Assembly (NCBI RefSeq): GCF_006782915.1
Contig: NZ_VCNP01000043.1
Location: 248,001 to 312,000 of the forward strand
DNA length: 64,000 nucleotides
Direction of reading: 5' to 3'
Origin: Streptomyces calvus
Lineage (GTDB): Bacteria > Actinomycetota > Actinomycetes > Streptomycetales > Streptomycetaceae
Part shown: one piece after another, positions 61,320 to 64,000 of the stretch
How positions within the stretch are numbered: position 1 is the first letter of the stretch
Layout of the letters: each line of letters opens with the position of its first letter
The notes under the pieces: model-generated
Told to the model about the DNA's origin: nothing
Database searches by the model: none
Seen by the model: only the letters and a program-made list of their open reading frames with translations
Program-made: the position numbers and the translations under genes

Positions 61320-63116
61320 ATGACTCAGCCGCCCAACCAGCCGCCGCACGGTGGCTTCGGAGCACCTCAGGAACCGCCGCCGGGCGGTGGGTTCGGCGCT
61401 CCGCAGACCCCACCGCCCCCGCAGGGCACGCCGCAAGGACCGCCGGCCGGCCCGCCGCAGCCCGGGTACGGCTACCCGCAGCAGCAGCCTCCGCAGCAGC
61501 CCGGCCCGTACGCCTCCGGGTCCTACGCCCCCGGCCCCTACGGGCAGCCGCAGCAGCCGGGCCCGTACGGACAGCCGCAGCAGCCCGGCCCGTACGGACA
61601 GCCCGGGTACGGCTACCCGCAGCAGCCGCAGTTCCCCGGCGCGCCCGGCACCCCGCCCGGCGGCTCCGGCTCCCGCAACCCCTTCAAGGGCAAGCCCGCC
61701 CTGGTCGTCGGTGCCGCGGTGGCCGCGCTGCTGGTGATCGGCGGCACCGTGTGGGCCGTCTCCGGCGACAGCGACAGCGGCAAGGACGACAAACCCGTCG
61801 CCCAAGGGTCCGACGACCCCGCACCGAACGGCTCCGGCGCCCCGGTCAACCCTGGCGACGGCAGCGGCGACGGCGGCGAGGACCCCGAGGACCTCAACAA
61901 GGGCCGCAAGGCAGGCGAGTCGAAGGTGCTCTGGTACAAGGAGGCGCCCGACGCGCCCGGTTCCGGCGCCGACGCCCCCGGCATGTGGATCACCGACAAG
62001 GTGGCGGTGAAGGCGGCCTACAAGGAACTCTCCGCCTACAACGTCACCGACGGCAAGCCCGCCTGGGAGGCCATCGCCTTCCCGCAGAAGATCTGCGCCG
62101 TCACCCAGGACAAGACGTCCGACGACAGAATCGTCGTCGCGCACATGAGCGGCAGCAGCGACCGCGCCAAGTGCAACCAGCTCCAGCTCGTCGACCTCAA
62201 CACCGGCGAGAAGGGCTGGACCCAGGAAGTCGCCGACGGCGCACTGTTCGACTCTGTGCTGTCCATCGAGATGTCCCTCGCCGGCAACACCCTCATGGTG
62301 GGCCGCTCGCAGTCCGGCACGGCGTACGACATGCGCACCGGCGACAAGCTGTTCGACTCCCGGAAGTACGGCGACGCCTGCTTCCCCGCCGCCTTCGCCG
62401 GCGGGAAGCGGCTGATCCAGGTCGCCTCCTGCGGCGCCGGCGGCAACAACGAGCACGACGAGGTCCGCGAACTCGACCCCGCCACCGGCAAGGTCAAGTG
62501 GACCTACGCGTACGAGAAGGGCTGGCGGATCGAGCGGGCCTACTCCGTCGACCCGCTCGTCCTCTACGCCACCAAGGAAGAGGACGGCGACAAGAAGGTC
62601 TGGAACATCGCCGCCTTCACCGCCGGCGGCAAGGTGCGCTCGCAGGTCTCCGTCGACGAGAACTTCGCCCCCGGCTGCGGCTGGGCCGTCCTCGCCCGCG
62701 ACCTCCAGGGCTGCGAGGGCGTCGCCGTCGACGCCAACACCCTCTACCTGCCCACCGAGGCGACCACCGGCGCCAACGAGATCGTCGCGATCAGCCTCGA
62801 CAACGGCAAGGAGCGCTGGCGCCAGAAGTCCCCGGTGGAGGACTCGATGGTGCCCATGAAGGTCGAGGGCGGCAACCTCATCGCCTACGTGGAGCCCTCG
62901 TACGACTCCGGCGGCCAGGTCGTGTCCCTCCCCGTCGGCGGCAGCAGCCACAAGCCGGTCGAGCTGATGCAGAACCCGCAGGGCGTCGCCGACATCGAGA
63001 ACAGCTTCTTCAGCAGGTCCATCGACTGGGTCGACGGGCGCTTCTACATCTCCACCACCCGGCTCACCGGCAACGACGAGTCGAAGGAGAAGTTGATGCT
63101 CGCCTACGGCAAGTGA
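61320..63116 (+). CDS. Membrane-anchored beta-propeller (PQQ-like) protein with a Pro/Gln/Gly-rich N terminus
   Basis: A 598-residue protein. Residues 1-120 are a Pro/Gln/Gly/Tyr-rich cytosolic tract with repeated GPYGQPQQP and GYGYPQQ units; a membrane helix follows (PALVVGAAVAALLVIGGTVWAVSG, about 127-150). The outside part has Ser/Gly linkers and a PQQ-like beta-propeller with blade motifs ENSFFSRSIDWVDGRFYIS, LYLPTEATTGANEIVAISLDNGKERWRQKS and RELDPATGKVKWTYAYEKGW. GGGGGAA precedes the ATG. A near copy begins 70 bp downstream. Confidence 0.85.
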   Translation: MTQPPNQPPHGGFGAPQEPPPGGGFGAPQTPPPPQGTPQGPPAGPPQPGYGYPQQQPPQQPGPYASGSYAPGPYGQPQQPGPYGQPQQPGPYGQPGYGYPQQPQFPGAPGTPPGGSGSRNPFKGKPALVVGAAVAALLVIGGTVWAVSGDSDSGKDDKPVAQGSDDPAPNGSGAPVNPGDGSGDGGEDPEDLNKGRKAGESKVLWYKEAPDAPGSGADAPGMWITDKVAVKAAYKELSAYNVTDGKPAWEAIAFPQKICAVTQDKTSDDRIVVAHMSGSSDRAKCNQLQLVDLNTGEKGWTQEVADGALFDSVLSIEMSLAGNTLMVGRSQSGTAYDMRTGDKLFDSRKYGDACFPAAFAGGKRLIQVASCGAGGNNEHDEVRELDPATGKVKWTYAYEKGWRIERAYSVDPLVLYATKEEDGDKKVWNIAAFTAGGKVRSQVSVDENFAPGCGWAVLARDLQGCEGVAVDANTLYLPTEATTGANEIVAISLDNGKERWRQKSPVEDSMVPMKVEGGNLIAYVEPSYDSGGQVVSLPVGGSSHKPVELMQNPQGVADIENSFFSRSIDWVDGRFYISTTRLTGNDESKEKLMLAYGK

Positions 63117-63186
63117 GGCACCCGGTCCCGCTCCGTCCTCCTCGCTTCCCCGCCGCCCGCCGTCCCTTCTCCGAGGTGCACACGCC

Positions 63187-64000
63187 ATGACTCAGCCGCC
63201 ACCGCCGCCGAACCAGCCCCCGCAGCAGCCCGGGTTCGGGCCGCCGCAGGACCCCTCCTCCCAGCAGCAGCCGCCCGCCCAGCCGCCCGCCCAGCCGTCC
63301 GGGGCCCCGAGCGGGCCCGACCTCAGCAAGAACCCCGAGCCCGGGTACGGCTACCCGCAGGCACCGCAGACCCCTCCGGCCGGGCCGCCGGGGACCCCGC
63401 CGCCCGCGGCCGGGCCGTCGGCTCCGCAGGGACCCGGGTACGGGTACCCGCAGCAGCCGCCCACGCCGGCCGCCGGGTACGGATATCCCGGGCAGCAGCC
63501 GCAGCAGCAGCCTCAGCCGTCCGGGCCTTATGGGCAGCCGCAGCAGCCGGGTGCGCAGGGGCAGCCCGGGTACGGCCAGCCCGGATACGGTCAGCCCGCA
63601 TACGGCCAGCCCGGATACGGGCAGCCCGGGTACGGGTATCCGCAGCCGCCGACCATGCCGATGCAACCGCAGCCCGGACAGCCCGGCGGCGGACGGAAGT
63701 TCAGCGCGCAGATGGGCATCGTCGTCGCGGCGGTCGTGGCCATCGCCCTGATCGTCGGCGGAGGCGTCTGGTACGCCTCGTCGTCCGGCAAGGACGACGA
63801 CAAGCAGACCACCGCGGAAACCGGCGGCACCGGCGGCGACACCAAGGGCGGTGACGCCGGCGGCGGTTCCACCGGCGCCAAGGAGAAGGCCCCCGCCGAC
63901 ACCGCCTCCAAGGTGCTGTTCCAGGTACCCGCACCCAAGGTCCCCAAGGGCAGCAGCACCATCTCCACCTCCGGGTCCTGGCTGACCGACACCGTGTACG
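63187..64000 (+). CDS. Paralogue of the preceding protein, cut by the window end
   Basis: The first 271 codons of a second protein of the same type: MTQPPPPPNQPPQQPGFGPP start, Pro/Gln/Gly/Tyr repeats (YGQPGYGQPAYGQPGYG), membrane helix (SAQMGIVVAAVVAIALIVGGGVWYAS, about 180-205), Gly/Asp/Thr linker and the start of the extracytoplasmic domain (KVLFQVPAPKVPKGSSTISTSGSWLTDTVY). The 3' end is missing from the window. Confidence 0.85.
   Translation, partial: MTQPPPPPNQPPQQPGFGPPQDPSSQQQPPAQPPAQPSGAPSGPDLSKNPEPGYGYPQAPQTPPAGPPGTPPPAAGPSAPQGPGYGYPQQPPTPAAGYGYPGQQPQQQPQPSGPYGQPQQPGAQGQPGYGQPGYGQPAYGQPGYGQPGYGYPQPPTMPMQPQPGQPGGGRKFSAQMGIVVAAVVAIALIVGGGVWYASSSGKDDDKQTTAETGGTGGDTKGGDAGGGSTGAKEKAPADTASKVLFQVPAPKVPKGSSTISTSGSWLTDTVY

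Overview
The window is chromosomal DNA of a Streptomyces-like actinomycete. GC is very high, coding regions favour G or C at the third codon position, many genes look leaderless (a -10 hexamer 6-7 nt before ATG/GTG), and the families are typical of the genus: SsgA-like protein, SepX/GlpR, DUF397 with an XRE regulator, a tricorn-type protease and Pmt. Gene order matches the conserved actinobacterial blocks fruRKA, mscL-ruc-5FCL-galU-glp-moaC/mog-rimJ-glpR, and tatD-rsmA-ispE. No species can be named from the sequence alone.

Layout. 0-4.2 kb holds the fructose PTS operon (fruR, fruK, a low-complexity bridging ORF, fruA), closed by a perfect hairpin. 4.2-10.3 kb has a small membrane protein, a hairpin-rich minisatellite, a duplicated-domain unknown protein, a P1 peptidase, mscL, a SAF-domain protein, MTA phosphorylase and a Ruc/FmdB zinc-ribbon chaperone behind a CIRCE-like operator. 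10.3-17.6 kb has an MFS exporter, a repeat-filled gene-free stretch, a K+/H+-type antiporter, a penicillin-acylase-family hydrolase and 5-formyl-THF cyclo-ligase. 17.7-23.2 kb is the galU-glp-moaC-mog-rimJ run followed by sepX/glpR, which joins nucleotide-sugar supply, molybdopterin-type enzymes and FtsZ-linked septation. tRNA-Ala(CGC) follows. 23.3-27.2 kb is an island-like stretch with lower GC, carrying a WXG-like protein, a DUF1023 hydrolase and a lipoprotein. 27.3-33.6 kb holds housekeeping genes and a coupled flavin monooxygenase/hydrolase/SDR trio. 33.6-40.1 kb holds the tricorn-type protease and a TetR-MMPL exporter pair with twin operators. 40.2-44.7 kb holds a WhiJ-like regulator cluster, YbaK, DUF1876, a beta-lactamase-fold esterase and an OhrR-type regulator. 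44.7-47.4 kb is a NikMN-Q-O metal importer with a Nur-like box. 47.5-51.4 kb holds ssgE and two penicillin-binding proteins in tandem.

51.6-53.1 kb is the most interesting locus: three small genes that read as a toxin-antitoxin-chaperone-like set (HicA-like protein, HTH protein with a C-terminal tail, SecB-like protein). 53.2-64 kb holds pmt, a repeat tract, rsmI, tatD, rsmA, ispE, an ABC-F ATPase and two tandem membrane-anchored proteins with proline/glutamine/glycine-rich N termini, the second cut by the window end.

The unusual window-wide feature is the number of GC-rich minisatellites between or inside genes (about 1.78, 4.6, 8.4, 8.8, 12.0, 14.9 and 55.1 kb). Several of them form perfect hairpins or encode low-complexity peptides.
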